Made by a program: the position numbers and the translations under genes. A stretch of 64,000 nt of DNA from Asterias rubens (Eukaryota; Echinodermata; Asteroidea; Forcipulatida; Asteriidae). Location of the stretch: the NCBI RefSeq assembly GCF_902459465.1, contig NC_047076.1:12160146-12224145 (forward strand). The letters are read 5' to 3'. Each line of letters opens with the position of its first letter. Position 1 is the stretch's first letter. Below, piece by piece: positions 21,249-32,380 of this stretch. The notes under the pieces are model-generated. The model ran no database searches. It was not told the origin of the DNA and was given only the letters and a program-made list of their open reading frames with translations.

Positions 21249-22427
21249 CTACTGTGTTTTAACTGAGGTCGTGCTGGTGGTTGTTGATCGGTACTTCTGA
21301 CTCGTCCCACCTCTCGGTATCTTTCTGCACCGTACCATATACCCGAACGCCTCCTTGAAATCAGGATGCGAAGTCGCGTAGATGATAGGGTTGATACAGC
21401 TATTGCAGAACAGAATCATGCCACCCCATGGCGTCAGCCGATAGCTCCAATCTGCTGATACTATGATGACGGTGAAATACGGCGTCAAGCAGACAACGTA
21501 CGCCAGCACGATGTAGAGTAAGTTCTTGGTGACCGCGAGCTGACGTTTCCATAGCTTGCGCTTCATCGCCCGGTGCCCGCTCGTCCCACTCACCTTTGCC
21601 GAGACGGATGAGGGCTCGGAAGGGGTGTCTGCCCGCGCCATCTTGCGTGACGTCTCCCGGACGTAGCAGAATATACAAAAGTAACTTAGCACGATCAGAA
21701 TCAGTTGGATGGGATAATAGGCTGCTGTTATGAGAATGTTAAAGTAGAATGAGTACAGGTTGTCCCGGTCCCATGTACATGTACTGTAGAGTTTTTCGTA
21801 ACCGAGTTCTCCGAAGTCTGTAAGGACGGGGGTTAGGGCACAGCAGACGGGGATGCACCAGGCGAACATGACCATCCCAGCGAGCTTACGTTTGGAGTAG
21901 ACACGACGAGTTGTTAGACGCGACTTGGTGATACCAATCCAGCGGTTGATGGCGATTAGAGAAAGGCTGTTCACACTGCCCCCAAATGTGATTATGGTGA
22001 CAAACCCAACCATTTGGCAGAGCCAGGGAGCCTCCGGGATGGGCCAGGAGTCACCTCCAAGGAGGGCCACGGCCTGCCACGGCATGACCATACTCGTCAA
22101 CATGTCGCAGACGGCCAAGTTCACCACAAACACATTAGTGGTTGTCCGTAGTTTCTTAGACAACGCCACAGCGACGATGACGAAACAGTTTCCGATTGTT
22201 CCGATGAGCGTCGCGACGATGAACAACGCAGCGATGATCTGTCGCTCGTAGAAATTCTGGTACACGACGATTCTTTCATCATAATCTTCGTCGTAGTAAT
22301 CGTCCTGTTCACTATCAGGTATCCATGAATTGGTGAAGTTCTCCATCTCTCCTAAAGTCGATCCTGGATTCACAGAAATCGTTGGATGCAGAAATTGGTG
22401 TAGCCCTTTTAGCTCAACATCCAGCAA
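21249..22427 (-). CDS. Rhodopsin-like (class A) orphan GPCR 2, NRW motif
   Basis: A single-exon receptor of 392 residues from the first ATG, but I prefer the second ATG (M28, position 22346), giving 365 residues. The protein then starts MENFTNS, like the MDANSS and MANES starts of its paralogues, and the 5' codons belong to a repeated non-coding block. Landmarks, numbered from the first ATG, are a very acidic tyrosine-containing N-terminus (38-51), GN 79-80, D108, C137/C217, NRW 161-163, CLTP 313-316 and NPIIY 346-350. The tail is rich in Ser/Thr, as for arrestin regulation. It is about as similar to GPCR 3 as close paralogues are (SKKLRT-TNVFVVNL, WxGITKSR, KRQL-VTKNLLYIVLA, NPIIYATSHP-FKEAF). 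Ligand unknown. Confidence 0.93.
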   Translation of the reverse strand: MLDVELKGLHQFLHPTISVNPGSTLGEMENFTNSWIPDSEQDDYYDEDYDERIVVYQNFYERQIIAALFIVATLIGTIGNCFVIVAVALSKKLRTTTNVFVVNLAVCDMLTSMVMPWQAVALLGGDSWPIPEAPWLCQMVGFVTIITFGGSVNSLSLIAINRWIGITKSRLTTRRVYSKRKLAGMVMFAWCIPVCCALTPVLTDFGELGYEKLYSTCTWDRDNLYSFYFNILITAAYYPIQLILIVLSYFCIFCYVRETSRKMARADTPSEPSSVSAKVSGTSGHRAMKRKLWKRQLAVTKNLLYIVLAYVVCLTPYFTVIIVSADWSYRLTPWGGMILFCNSCINPIIYATSHPDFKEAFGYMVRCRKIPRGGTSQKYRSTTTSTTSVKTQ

Positions 22428-23160
22428 CTACCTCCCTGTCTCCTAACGTTGCCTCGAGCAAGCTAGTCGAAACGTTGAGACCAACCCAAGAACTGACTCC
22501 GCGGTAGTGCAGTTAATTACGATCCATAGGCTATAGTAGTAGTCCCAGCCTATTTTCTATACCATCCGCCAGAGTAATGTTAAAAAGCAGGAAAGTTCTT
22601 TTCAGAACTGAGAAGTCTGCCGAGTTCCGAAAATCTACTCCACTGTAGTAGAATAGAAGCAAGACAGTTCTCTAAATAACAACATCTACCTGGCAAGTAT
22701 ATACACGTACACACATGGTGTTACCGCAAACAAAAAATTATTGATCCTCACCATGCAATGCCTCAAATCCAACAACAAATTTCCCAGTCAGAACTTTATA
22801 GCGTTTCACCGAGTGTCAAACTTTGAAGAGTGGTCCGATTTGTCAGTCTACGGACGCGAATGCAGAAAGTGGTGTAGCCTTTTTGTTTTATATCCAGCAA
22901 CTCTCTCCTGACGCATACATTTGTGTAGACTTTTCTTTTTTTTATATCCACTCTCTCATGTTCAGAACTTCATGAGAGAATTTCACTGATCGTCAAACTT
23001 TGAAGAGTGGTCCCAGTTTGTTGTATTAACACCGATGTCGTGAATGGAGAATGTGGTGTAGACTGTCCTATTTGATTTCCGGCAATGGTTTCTCTGTTCA
23101 GTACTTCATGACAGCATTTTCATTGAATGTAAAGCTTTGAAGAACGCTCGGGTTTATTAT
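22370..23160. repeat. Imperfect repeats of about 130 bp upstream of GPCR 2
   Basis: Blocks with TCAAACTTTGAAGAGTGGTC (22827, 22996), GAA(A/T)GTGGTGTAG (22866, 23051 and 22389 as GAAATTGGTGTAG) and ATCCAGCAACT (22420, 22903) recur in the same order. The left-most block overlaps the first codons of the GPCR 2 long frame, which argues that the true start is the second ATG. Confidence 0.6.
22430..22620 (+). repeat. Penelope-like fragment and adjoining repeat, upstream of GPCR 2
   Basis: It contains GAGCAAGCTAGTCGAAACGT, the hairpin-then-GAAACG pattern seen in the other Penelope-like fragments. The following piece (TAGTGCAGTTAATTACGATC through CAGTTCT complement) recurs in inverse orientation at 51073-51600, where a Rep1 element splits it. 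Confidence 0.5.
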
Positions 23161-23337
23161 TAGATTGCCTTTTTTGAGCCCAACACATAGATTAGACTAC
23201 TGGTTGGAAAAAGTGTCTATCGAGTTACGAATGATCCAAAACATAATGCTTTCACCTAATTCCTGGCCTGTTTCCAGTCTCTTCTACAGCTACCTGAAGA
23301 TCACTTTCCACGAACTAAAGTTGCTTGCTCCAGGTCC

Positions 23338-23350
23338 CTATATAAAAGGG
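23338..23350 (+). promoter_or_regulatory. TATA-box-like site
   Basis: CTATATAAAAGGG is a near-ideal TATA box on the plus strand, 30-60 bp before CACTTCACTACAGCG. No gene that it could serve is recognised on the plus strand to the right, so it may be fortuitous or belong to an unseen transcript. Confidence 0.3.
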
Positions 23351-23399
23351 AGTTGTTGATTGACGTACACTTCACTACAGCGCGGGAAAGAAAACCCTT

Positions 23400-24795
23400 C
23401 TTAATTCCACGGTCTACAACGTCATCTCCACGTGATCTCCACAAAAAAAACCTTGACCGACGAATTGGTTGTCGATAAAGAAATTCGAGTCCTATCACCG
23501 ATAACAACATAAACATTGGCATACCTCCCTGGAGATGTGATGTTCATGGGTATTAACACTCATATCAGCAAATCAGTCTAATCCCTTATAACGTAGTCAG
23601 GCATCTGCAATTAAACCCATTGAAGTGTCTGTTCATGTAGCCTACAGAGCATAAGTTTAATGTAATACCAACAGCGTATTCTCACTCTCGCTGACAGTGC
23701 AAAAACTGTAAAACACACAGCGTCCGTCTACCTGATGAAAAATTTATATCTCTTTCAATATTTTTTCCCGCCTATGCAGCAAGTGCACGCTTTATATTTT
23801 ATTGATTGTTCAATCACGGCAGTTTACAAGCCTCGGCGAGGTAAAACTGTATCGTCCTTGTTGTCATCTTTTGCGCACACTCGGGTAGGCGGTGCTGTAA
23901 TACTGGTGGTAAAATTACACGCTGTCCAATTAGGATTCCTTGTGATGGGAAAGCTACTAATATAGCACTCGAGACCAACGGCATTGGTATCTCCAGGCAA
24001 ACTTAATTGAGGATTGACCATGAGGTACGTAATATGATCCAAAATAAAGCAGGAAAGGAGGAAGTATACCTCATTGGTGGTATTGGTTGCGACGAAGCCT
24101 TGAGCGAAACTACAGGTTGCGCTCTATAAGTGCTGTGCGGTTATATTGATGGTGTTTTTTTTGTATAGCGCCCATAGTCCGCCACTCAATGACGCTCGAG
24201 GCGCTTCAGTATTTTCCTGTAAGGTATAGACCTTTATCACGGTGTGGTCATCTTGATTTTACTCCATTCCAACTCATTGTAATTGTAACCAAACTGAGGC
24301 TGGACGATATAATAGTCTGGTGCCATGCGCAATGAATGTTAGCATTCAGTTGATTGGAAACAGAAACATGACCAAGATGGTGACAGCGTGGTAAAAGTGG
24401 AGCTTGAAGTATTATAGGACCAATGTGTTTATCATGTCACCATGTGTGAGGGTTTATAAGTTCCAATATGCGGCCAATCTTTGAACGATTGAAGGCATAT
24501 ACAGCACCATGCATACATTATTACACACATCATTTTATAAAATATCGACATTCGATCAATATCACAGCGGTTTCTGGTGAACCAAACTCAGCAAGAGCAA
24601 TTCAAATATGAATGATATACAATAGCACCACATACCATTGTTTGTTTGCTTAAAGTTCAACCATAGCGTGTGTTGACAAGTTATGACCAACTTTTGTGGG
24701 TCAAATTGGTGTCGTGTTGTATATGTGTACATTCATATAATGTTGAAAAGGGGCATCTCTTGAAAACATAATAACATGTTTTAATATCACAGCGA
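23400..24795. other. No gene seen; unique sequence and a SINE tail
   Basis: Nothing coding is recognised. At about 24160-24235 there is a type A SINE tail on the minus strand (TATAGCGCCCATAGTCCGCC, ACTCAATGACGCTCGAGGCG). The rest is A+T-rich. Confidence 0.4.
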
Positions 24796-24796
24796 C

Positions 24797-25171
24797 TTAA
24801 AGACATTGGACACTATTGGTAATTGTCAAAGACTAGCCTTCACAGTTGGTGTATCTCAACATATGCATAAAATAACAAACCTGTGAAAATTTGAGCTCAA
24901 TCGGTCATCAAAGTTGCGAGATAATAATGAAAGGAAAAAACACCCTTGTTTGATTTAGATGGTTGATTTCGAGACCTCAAGTTCTAAACTTGAGGTCTCG
25001 ACATCAAATTCGTTGAAAATTTTACTTCTTTCTCTAAAACTACGTCACTTCAGAGGGAGCGGTTTCTCACAATGTTTTATTCCACCAACCTCTCCCCATT
25101 ACTTGTCACCAAGAAAGGTTTTATGCGAATAATTATTTTGAGTAATTACCAATAGTGTCCACTGCCTTTAA
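24797..25171 (+). mobile_element. Rep1 MITE, well preserved, TTAA at both borders
   Basis: TTAA at 24797-24800 and 25168-25171 flank the inverted ends GACATTGGACACTATTGG and ACCAATAGTGTCCACTGCC. The central hairpin (GAGACCTCAAGTTC / GAACTTGAGGTCTC complement) is intact. It is one of the best examples of the family. Confidence 0.88.
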
Positions 25172-25194
25172 GTTAATGATTAAACCGCGTTATC

Positions 25195-25570
25195 AATATT
25201 GTAATAATTTAGGCTTCTCATGTCCTATACAGCGCACATGTCCGTCACTCAGTGACGCTCCTGGCGCTGTAACATACAATATTTCCTGCAAAATGTGGAA
25301 CTACGTTTTCGATTTATAAGACTTCATCCTTAGATAGCACCATGCAATGTTTTACAAGGTGCTGTGGCGCAATTTGCTGCCGATCGGACCAGGAACACCA
25401 GGGCAAACCCCTTCCCTTTTCGAAAGAGCACTGTGGGCTCTCCTACATGCGCTTAACGGCTTAACGTCCCATCAGAAGGACGAAGCAATGGTTAAGTGTC
25501 TTGCTTAAGGACAAACGTGTCACGGCTGGGGATTCGAACCCATATTACAGTTTTCTAACAGCTGCAGTCC
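25195..25570 (-). repeat. SINE (type A)
   Basis: Read on the minus strand, the head has GGGTTCGAATCCCCAGCCGT (B box), then GTCCTTAAGCAAGACACTTA, a body with AAGGGGTTTGCCCTGG and GCAAATTGCGCCACAGCACC, and a tail with GCGCTGTATAGGACATGAGA. Related copies lie at 56140-56545 (+), 56885-57300 (-) and 62660-62900 (-). Confidence 0.75.
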
Positions 25571-25998
25571 ATCCAGGAAACATACAAAATATAACGAGTC
25601 TCTTACCTCACGTTAAACATGGTAAAAATGAGTTTTTCTCCAGAACACTCCAAGCCAATTTTCTGAAAAACGTGGGGTCAAACAAGCCCGCGCGACAAAG
25701 GAATCGTGACGTCAGTGGCGGCTATTTGGTGTGGAAATGCCAAAGCTGGAGAACTGTGTTCAAAACCAATAGGGGATAATCGTCACTGGCGTCCAGGGCC
25801 ATTATAATAGATAAGCCGTTGTTTGACTCTCGGCTGAAAAAGCCGCGCGGCCGGGTGCATTTATGACTCGAGTTATTTATTACTAAATGCAAATTTTGAG
25901 AGTAAAATGGTTATTAACCGGTATCTGCGATGTCTATTTGGCCATAAAAAGGTAACAGTTGACATATTGAGATCATCCTTTATTGGCTCTTTAAGGAC
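25550..25998. repeat. Rep13, 430-bp dispersed repeat, copy 1
   Basis: It shares with 63225-63655, in the same order, ATAACGAGTCTCTTACCTCA, GCGCGACAAAGGAATCGT, AGTGGCGGCTATTTGGTGTG, CGCGCGGCCGGGTGCAT and TATTGAGATCATCCTTTATT. Identity looks like about 85 percent by eye. No open frame is conserved between the copies. Both lie beside a type A SINE. Confidence 0.7.
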
Positions 25999-26107
25999 TT
26001 CTATCCCGAGTTATGTGAACAAAAATATCGGGAAAGAACAGAGTAATATAGTGCATAATACACATCAGTGTCGGGATAATAAAATATATACATCAGGCTT
26101 AATTAAG

Positions 26108-26515
26108 AGGCAGTGTAATCTTTTTGATAGCTGTCAAAGCCCGGTATCCTCACTTGGTGTGTTGTATCCCAACATATGCATTTAAAATAACAACTCTGTG
26201 AAGATTGGGACTCTGTGATACTATTTGGACTTTGTGATATTATTGGTCATCGAAGTTGCATGAAAATGATGTACGAAAAACACATTGAAAAACACATTGT
26301 CGCATAACATAGTGCGCAGAAATGGTTCAGGCCTGAAGCCTTTCTCTTTCAAATTTGTGGCTGGAAAATTACCTCTTTCTCTAAAACCACGTTACTTCTT
26401 CCAAAGGGTAGTTTCTCACACAATGTTTCAAAATATAAACAGCTCTCCAGTGTACTCTTTACAAATTAGTAAGACTTTATGGCCGTTAACTTGTGTATAG
26501 TAATTACCCGAAATA
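26108..26515 (+). mobile_element. Rep1 MITE, strongly diverged
   Basis: Recognisable by GTCAAAGCCCGGTATCCTCA, CTTGGTG...CCCAACATATGCAT, ATTACCTCTTTCTC and AGTAATTACC. The ends are badly eroded. Confidence 0.55.
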
Positions 26516-26517
26516 AT

Positions 26518-26605
26518 AGATGGTAAATTTGCATCGGGGACAAAGAGTATTATTTTGTTGGTTTTACCCAATATTATCTATCCCCGATGCATCGTGTTTC
26601 CCTCT
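26518..26605. repeat. Small inverted repeat around GCATCGGGGA
   Basis: GATGGTAAATTTGCATCGGG on the left pairs partly with CTATCCCCGATGCATCGTG on the right. The left words also occur in the tails of type B SINEs (285-305 and 46215-46240). Confidence 0.4.
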
Positions 26606-26771
26606 ACTTAGAATTATTCTTCCAGCTAGGACCTAATAATTCGCTCCGGGTTTTTGGTGATATTTAAAAAACGCAACCACCTTTTGAAATAAAATTTCAC
26701 AAGTTTATTTGTATTGTAAAAGGCGACATCTACCTGATTGGAATAAAACGATCGAACGGTTCAAAAACTTT

Positions 26772-27144
26772 GCCTTTAAAAATACTGGACACTTTTGGTA
26801 ATTGTCAAAAACCAGCCTTCTCACTTGGGGTATCTCAACATTATGCATAAAAAACAACGATTGGGCGTCGAAGTTGCGAGATAATAATAGAAGAAAAAAC
26901 ACCCTTGTCACATGAAGTTGTGTGCTTTCAGATGCTTGATTTCGGGCCCTCAAAATCTAATCCTGAGGTCTCGAAATCAAATTTCGTGGATAATTACTTC
27001 TTTCTCGAAAACTACGTTACTTCAGAGGGAGCCGTTTCTCACAATGTTTAATACTATCAACCTCTCCCCCATTACTCGTTACCGAGTAAGGTTTATGCCA
27101 ATAATTGTTTTGAGTAATTGCCTATATTGTCCACTGCCTTTAAG
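26772..27144 (+). mobile_element. Rep1 MITE copy
   Basis: Full length, with ends AATACTGGACACTTTTGG and TATTGTCCACTGCCTTTAA, and a slightly mutated central hairpin (GGGCCCTCA for GAGACCTCA). Confidence 0.75.
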
Positions 27145-27685
27145 TATACGAGCGCTGCAATAAGTATGCTATTCTTTGCATGGCATCATCGTATAGCTGA
27201 ATGTGGGTATCTTCTATATGAAACATAAAGCACTACGAATTTTGAAGACGTTACAATGTTTATGAAAATTTATGTCCAAAATGTTTTTCAAACTGACGAT
27301 GGAGCTGCAATTTTAGGCTTGTAAAAAGGTTTTCTTGTCAGTCTGCGGTTTAATTTGAAAAAAAGTTTAGGTCTATTATAAAATTATTGAAGAACCCACT
27401 GTGCGGGCTAAAGTGTTCTCAAGAAAAATAGGGTGCTTTTGAAGCATAATTTTAACCCATTACATATTTTTTTATATAACCTTAAAATTGCATCAACGTG
27501 AATAATAAGTATAATTGACTGTTCAATTGTGGTGTTTTCCAACGGCGGCCTCATACTTCATTCAGCACAATTTATCGTTAAGTGCAACGCTCACAAAGCT
27601 TCAATTTTGGCTTGTGTAGCTCAAAAGGTTTTCTGGACCAGAATTATATCAACAAGACTAGATTCTAAATGAGAAAGAACTGTTT
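27145..27685. other. No gene seen
   Basis: A+T-rich sequence with no open frames worth reporting and no repeat copy recognised. Confidence 0.4.
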
Positions 27686-27689
27686 AACG

Positions 27690-27810
27690 GGTCTAGGTAC
27701 GTTTTGTAGGACAAACAACACAATGTCCACACTAAATTTACACAGTTTGAAGATAATGATGTAGAAAGCGTACCTTAAAATATTACTTGCCGAGGTTCTG
27801 TAGTTTTTGT
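27690..27810 (+). mobile_element. Rep6 foldback element, one arm, joined to a Rep1 fragment
   Basis: It reads GGTCTAGGTACGTTTTGTAG, CAATGTCCACACTAAATTTA and GTAGAAAGCGTACCTTAAAA like the left arm of 57785-58160, and passes directly into Rep1 sequence at about 27810. Confidence 0.6.
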
Positions 27811-28077
27811 GAAATGATTAATAAAAAAAACCCACCCTTGTCGCACGAGTTGTGTGCTATCAGATGCTTGATTTCGAGACCTCAGTTGTTTTGTCGAAAT
27901 AAATTCAAATATGTTATACGTGAGAAATTACATCATTCTAATAAGAACTACGTTACTTCAGAGCAGTTTCTCACAGTGGTCTATATAATCAACAGCTCTC
28001 CAATACTCGTTACCAAGTAAGGTTTTGTGCTAACAATTATTTTGATAAATTAGGCCTACCAAGAGTGTCCATCAAAG
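27810..28077 (+). mobile_element. Rep1 MITE, 5'-truncated
   Basis: It starts at the ACCCACCCTTGTCGCACG block and runs to AAGAGTGTCCATCAAAGGC. The central hairpin is half lost. Confidence 0.65.
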
Positions 28078-28210
28078 GCACACACTAAACAAGTCACGAG
28101 TCCCGGTCCAGTAAAAAATTTGACCCCCGACTCGATAAGCTGCTCTATGGCAAAATGCTGGCTATGCTTCGTCAAACAACCTCTTACCCGAAATTCAGAC
28201 CAGACCTGAT

Positions 28211-28740
28211 TTAAAAGAACACGTTGCCTTGGATCGGACGAGTTGGTCTTTGAAAAGCGTTTGTCACCGTTTGTTGTAAAATACATATGATTAGAAAGAC
28301 GTTTAAAAACTAGAATACAACGATTCACACAAATTTGCCTCGAAATTGCGTGGTTTCCATTTTACTTCGCAAACTAACATGGCCGGCCATTTATGGGAGT
28401 CATTAGGTGCGTTCGTTTAGCTCCCCTGGGTCGACCCCGCTGGTGGCAGGTTTTTTTTCTAGGACGAACGTGGGTAGTTATCTGCACACGTTCGTCCTAG
28501 AAAAAAAAAATGCAACACACCGGGGTCGACCCAGGGAAGCTAAACGAACGCACCCAAAAATAGCAGACCGTAAATGGCCGACCGTAGGGAAAACCACGCA
28601 ATTTCGAGTGATACTAACTTGTGTGGATCATTACATTCTACTTTTAAAATATCTTTCTAACCATATGCATTTTACAACAAACGGTTACAGACGCTTTTCA
28701 AAGACCAACTCGTCCGATCCAAGGTAACGTGTTCCTTTAA
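28211..28740. mobile_element. Rep7 long-hairpin MITE interrupted by Rep8
   Basis: TTAA at 28211-28214 and 28737-28740 and both Rep7 arms are present, but the loop has been opened by a Rep8 element at about 28405-28555. Confidence 0.85.
28405..28555. mobile_element. Rep8 MITE nested in the Rep7 loop
   Basis: Inverted ends GGTGCGTTCGTTTAGCTCCC and the complement GAAGCTAAACGAACGCACC, followed inward by GGGTCGACCCC, and a second inner hairpin CTAGGACGAACGTG / CACGTTCGTCCTAG. About 150 bp. Only one copy is seen in the window. Confidence 0.85.
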
Positions 28741-28991
28741 CTTGAACTTTGACTGAACGAAGCGCATGAACACTAGGGCGGATTAACAATCCCGTGCCCC
28801 CAATGCACTGTGACCAAATAAAGCATGCACGACTTGCAGAGCAAACCCAAAGAGAGACGCAACGCTGAACCCACAACGACGACTTGTGAAAACAAACATA
28901 TTACACATAACATTAAAGACAGATTTGAACCGTGGTACACTTGTGTTTTTTTTTCAATAAGGGAAAGACATTAACCCGTCGCGTCTTTGCT

Positions 28992-29385
28992 TTAAAGGCA
29001 GTGGACACTAAATAGTGTTGGTAATTGTCAAAGACTAGCCTTAACAGTTGGTGTATCTCAACATATGCAACAAATAACAAACCTGTTAAAATTTTAGCTC
29101 AATCGGTCATCGAACTTGCGAGATAATAATGAAAGAAAAAACACCCTTTTCACACGAAGTTGTGTGCGTTTAAGATGGTTGATTTCGAGACCTCAAGTTC
29201 TAAATCTGAGGTCTCGAAATCAAATTCGTGGAAAATTACTTCTTTTTCGAAAACTACGTCACTTCAGAGAGAGCCGTTTCTCACAATGTTTTATACCATC
29301 AACCTCTCCCCATCATCCGTCACCAAGAAAGGTTTTACGCTAATAATTATTTTGAGTAATTACCAATAGTGTCCACTGCCTTTAA
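28992..29385 (+). mobile_element. Rep1 MITE, first of three in a mosaic duplication
   Basis: TTAA at 28992-28995 and 29382-29385. Its right half plus 40 bp of flank is repeated without visible change at 30023-30291. Confidence 0.88.
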
Positions 29386-29857
29386 CTCACAAGGACGACT
29401 TGTGAAAACAAACATATTACATATAATATTGAAGACAGATTTGAACCGTGGTACACTTGTGGTTTTTTCAATAAGTGAAAGACATTAACTCGTCGCGTCT
29501 TTGCTTTAAACATTGCAGTAAGCATATTATAAAATATGACGTTTTAATCGCGTGTAAACAGCAATCAGTTATGGGGGAGCAAAATTCAGTTTTTGTAGAT
29601 TATTTCCATCGACCAATGCATCAAAACGCCAATAGTTAATTACCTTGATTAAAGTGACAGCGTTAGTTGTTGTATACGTTAATCATTCGTATTTTAAAGG
29701 CTCCAGCAGTAAGTTACAAACAAAAGAAAAATAAATAAAAAATATGTATAAAACTACATCTCAATAGTGTACTATAGTCTTTATTCTCTTTTCGGTTTTT
29801 GGATGCATTATCCCTAGCGCTTTGCATCCTTTAGATACAGGGAAAAATATTCAGAGT

Positions 29858-30251
29858 TAAAGGCACTGGCATTGTTGGTGATTGTCAAAGACCAGTCTTC
29901 TCACTTGCAGCATATATCTCACCTTGTGCATAAAATAACAAACCTGCACAAATTTGGGCTCAATTGGTCGTCAAAGATGCGAGATATTATTAAAAGAAAA
30001 AAAAACACCCTTGTCACACGAAGTTGTGTGCGTTTAAGATGGTTGATTTCGAGACCTCAAGTTCTAAATCTGAGGTCTCGAAATCAAATTCGTGGAAAAT
30101 TACTTCTTTTTCGAAAACTACGTCACTTCAGAGAGAGCCGTTTCTCACAATGTTTTATACCATCAACCTCTCCCCATCATCCGTCACCAAGAAAGGTTTT
30201 ACGCTAATAATTATTTTGAGTAATTACCAATAGTGTCCACTGCCTTTAACT
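29858..30251 (+). mobile_element. Rep1 MITE, hybrid of its two neighbours
   Basis: Up to about 30012 it follows the third copy (30383 on), including the private GCAGCATATAT and GAGATATTATTAAAAG; from about 30030 it is identical to the first copy, including GTTTAAGATGG. It is thus a recombinant element. Confidence 0.85.
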
Positions 30252-30382
30252 CACAAGGACGACTTGTGAAAACAAACATATTACATATAATAGTGTACTA
30301 TAGTCTTTATTCTCTTTTCGGTTTTTGGATGCATTATCCCTAGCGCTTTGCATCCTTTGGATACAGGGAAAAATATTCAGAG

Positions 30383-30781
30383 TTAAAGGCACTGGCATTG
30401 TTGGTGATTGTCAAAGACCAGTTTTCTCACTTGCAGCATATATATCACCTTGTGCATAAAATAACAAACCTGCAAAAATTTGGGCTCAATTGGTCGTCAA
30501 AGTTGCGAGATATTATTAAAAGAAAAAAAAACACCCTTGTCACACGAAGTTGTGTGCTTTCAGATGTTTGTTTTCGAGACCTCAAAATCTAAATCTGAGG
30601 TCTCGAATTCAAAATTCGTCGAAAATTACTTCTTTCTCGAAAACTATGTTACTTCAGAGGGAGTCCTTTCTCACAATGTTGTATACTATTAACAGCTCTC
30701 CGTTGCTCGTTACCAAGTAAGGTTTTTATGCCTAATAAGTATTTTGTGAGTAATTACCAATAGTGTCCACTTCCTTTAACT
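30383..30781 (+). mobile_element. Rep1 MITE, third of the mosaic
   Basis: It is preceded by a flank (30289-30382) that also precedes the hybrid copy at 29764-29857. Ends are AAAGGCACTGGCATTGTTGG and AATAGTGTCCACTTCCTTTAA. Confidence 0.85.
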
Positions 30782-31404
30782 CCTGCGAAAAATTTGCTGC
30801 AAAAAACAGCTATATATGTGAATTTTTTTCTATCGCAATCGTATTCACAGGAAGTATGAACCGGGCTTTATTTGGCAAAACAGTCAAAACTAAGGTACGG
30901 CATAATGTCGTTAACCAGGGGAAAGTATATGCGTTGATTATAGCCTCATGCTCGTTTGGGTTGGCACAGCAGTACCACTCTGGTGTAAGTATGCACTTAT
31001 ACAGAACCCACATAGCTTCTTGAAGTCATTAGGCGAGTTCTAAGTACCCTTTGTGGCTGTGTTTCCCGATGCTCCAGTTCTTGAGAAAAAAATGTATTTA
31101 TATTTCGAGATCGATACTGCATGGAGACGACTCATTTACAACGCATTGTGGATAACAAGTATGCCCAGGAAAAAAAAAACGCAGTCTTTAAAAGGCACTG
31201 AGTGGAGAGACAATTAGGCGGCTTGGCTCAATGGACAACTTGCTCTCATCGAGCGTTCAAACATCAAAAACAAACAGGAAACAACAAACAACAAACAACG
31301 AACAGAAAACAGCAATTAACAAACAACAAACAACAAACAACAAACGACGGCAACATCGGCGGCAGAAACAACAGGAACACAAATCAAACTAAACAAACAA
31401 GCCT

Positions 31405-31597
31405 TAAAACACCAACAAACGAATCAAAAACACAAACAAACGAATCAAAACACCAACAAACGAATCAAAACACCAACAAACGAATCAAAACACCAACAAA
31501 CGAATCAAAACACCAACAAACGAATCAAAACACCAACAAACGAATCAAAACACCAACAAACGAATCAAAACACCAACAAACGAATCAAAACACCAAC
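31405..31597 (+). repeat. 20-bp minisatellite, about nine units
   Basis: Near-perfect tandem copies of CACCAACAAACGAATCAAAA, preceded by an irregular AACAAACAAC-rich stretch from about 31265. An open frame of 134 codons crosses it, but it is only the reading of the repeat and has no gene context. Confidence 0.9.
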
Positions 31598-31599
31598 CC

Positions 31600-32380
31600 C
31601 ACATAAAACTTTGAATCCCGTAGCCCCTAGCAACAATACATTGAAACTTAAATAAGCAATTTCTATATCAATAATATATTTTCAAGATTTCGAGCTTTGA
31701 GACATTTCATCCAAAAATGAAATTGCATCAAACTGCTTTAAGCGAGAAGTACAAATGTAATTTATTTGCGAGGTCACCGTAAATCCTTAGTTCCTTCGGT
31801 TACGCGTATACGCCTTTACCCCATACTGGTTTGTGTAATGACTAATTTCATATCAGTCACTGAAAAATATTGCAAAGTAGAGTCCGGATGCATATTACAG
31901 AGAACTCAAACGAACTACTGATGGCTTAAGTTGGATTTTGTGAAGACCTCTAGCCAGCCCAGTAATCTTCTTACTCTAATTTACTTTTGCATCACGAGAT
32001 CGCTCATGTTGCATTTCGCAAAGCCTCCACGATGCCTGAAAAGGGGTGGCATTAGAGTAGAACTCCTAAAATGGCTCAACTTGGATCACTGTGGTGATGA
32101 TATCAGGTGCATTGGGTAAACATCCATCACTTTGAGTTTGAAGTCTCTTTATGGCTTCTGTAGATGGCGCGAACTTCTTACAAAACCGATGACCGCACAA
32201 GTCAAGAACTCAGTTCTCACACAAGGTATGTGCATATATTCCGCTCTTTCTTTTTCAAGATCAAATAAATTGAACTTCTGAGGAGACATTTCCCATCTTT
32301 GAAGAAATTTGCCCGGTTTGAGAAAGCACTTGAATATCATACTGAGCTTGAAATCACCGCTAATGTACAGTGCGGGAGCT
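31600..32380. other. No gene seen
   Basis: Mixed sequence without recognised repeats or frames, lying ahead of the duplicated GPCR 3 promoter region. Confidence 0.4.

Noticed and set aside
29116-30233. Recurring frames of 66-111 codons with CAFKMVDFETSSSKSEVSKS and similar
   Set aside because: These are the Rep1 MITE read in two phases; the same peptides appear at every Rep1 copy and contain the hairpin sequence.
31202-31606. 134-codon Asn/Thr/Lys-rich frame
   Set aside because: It is a 20-bp minisatellite read through.
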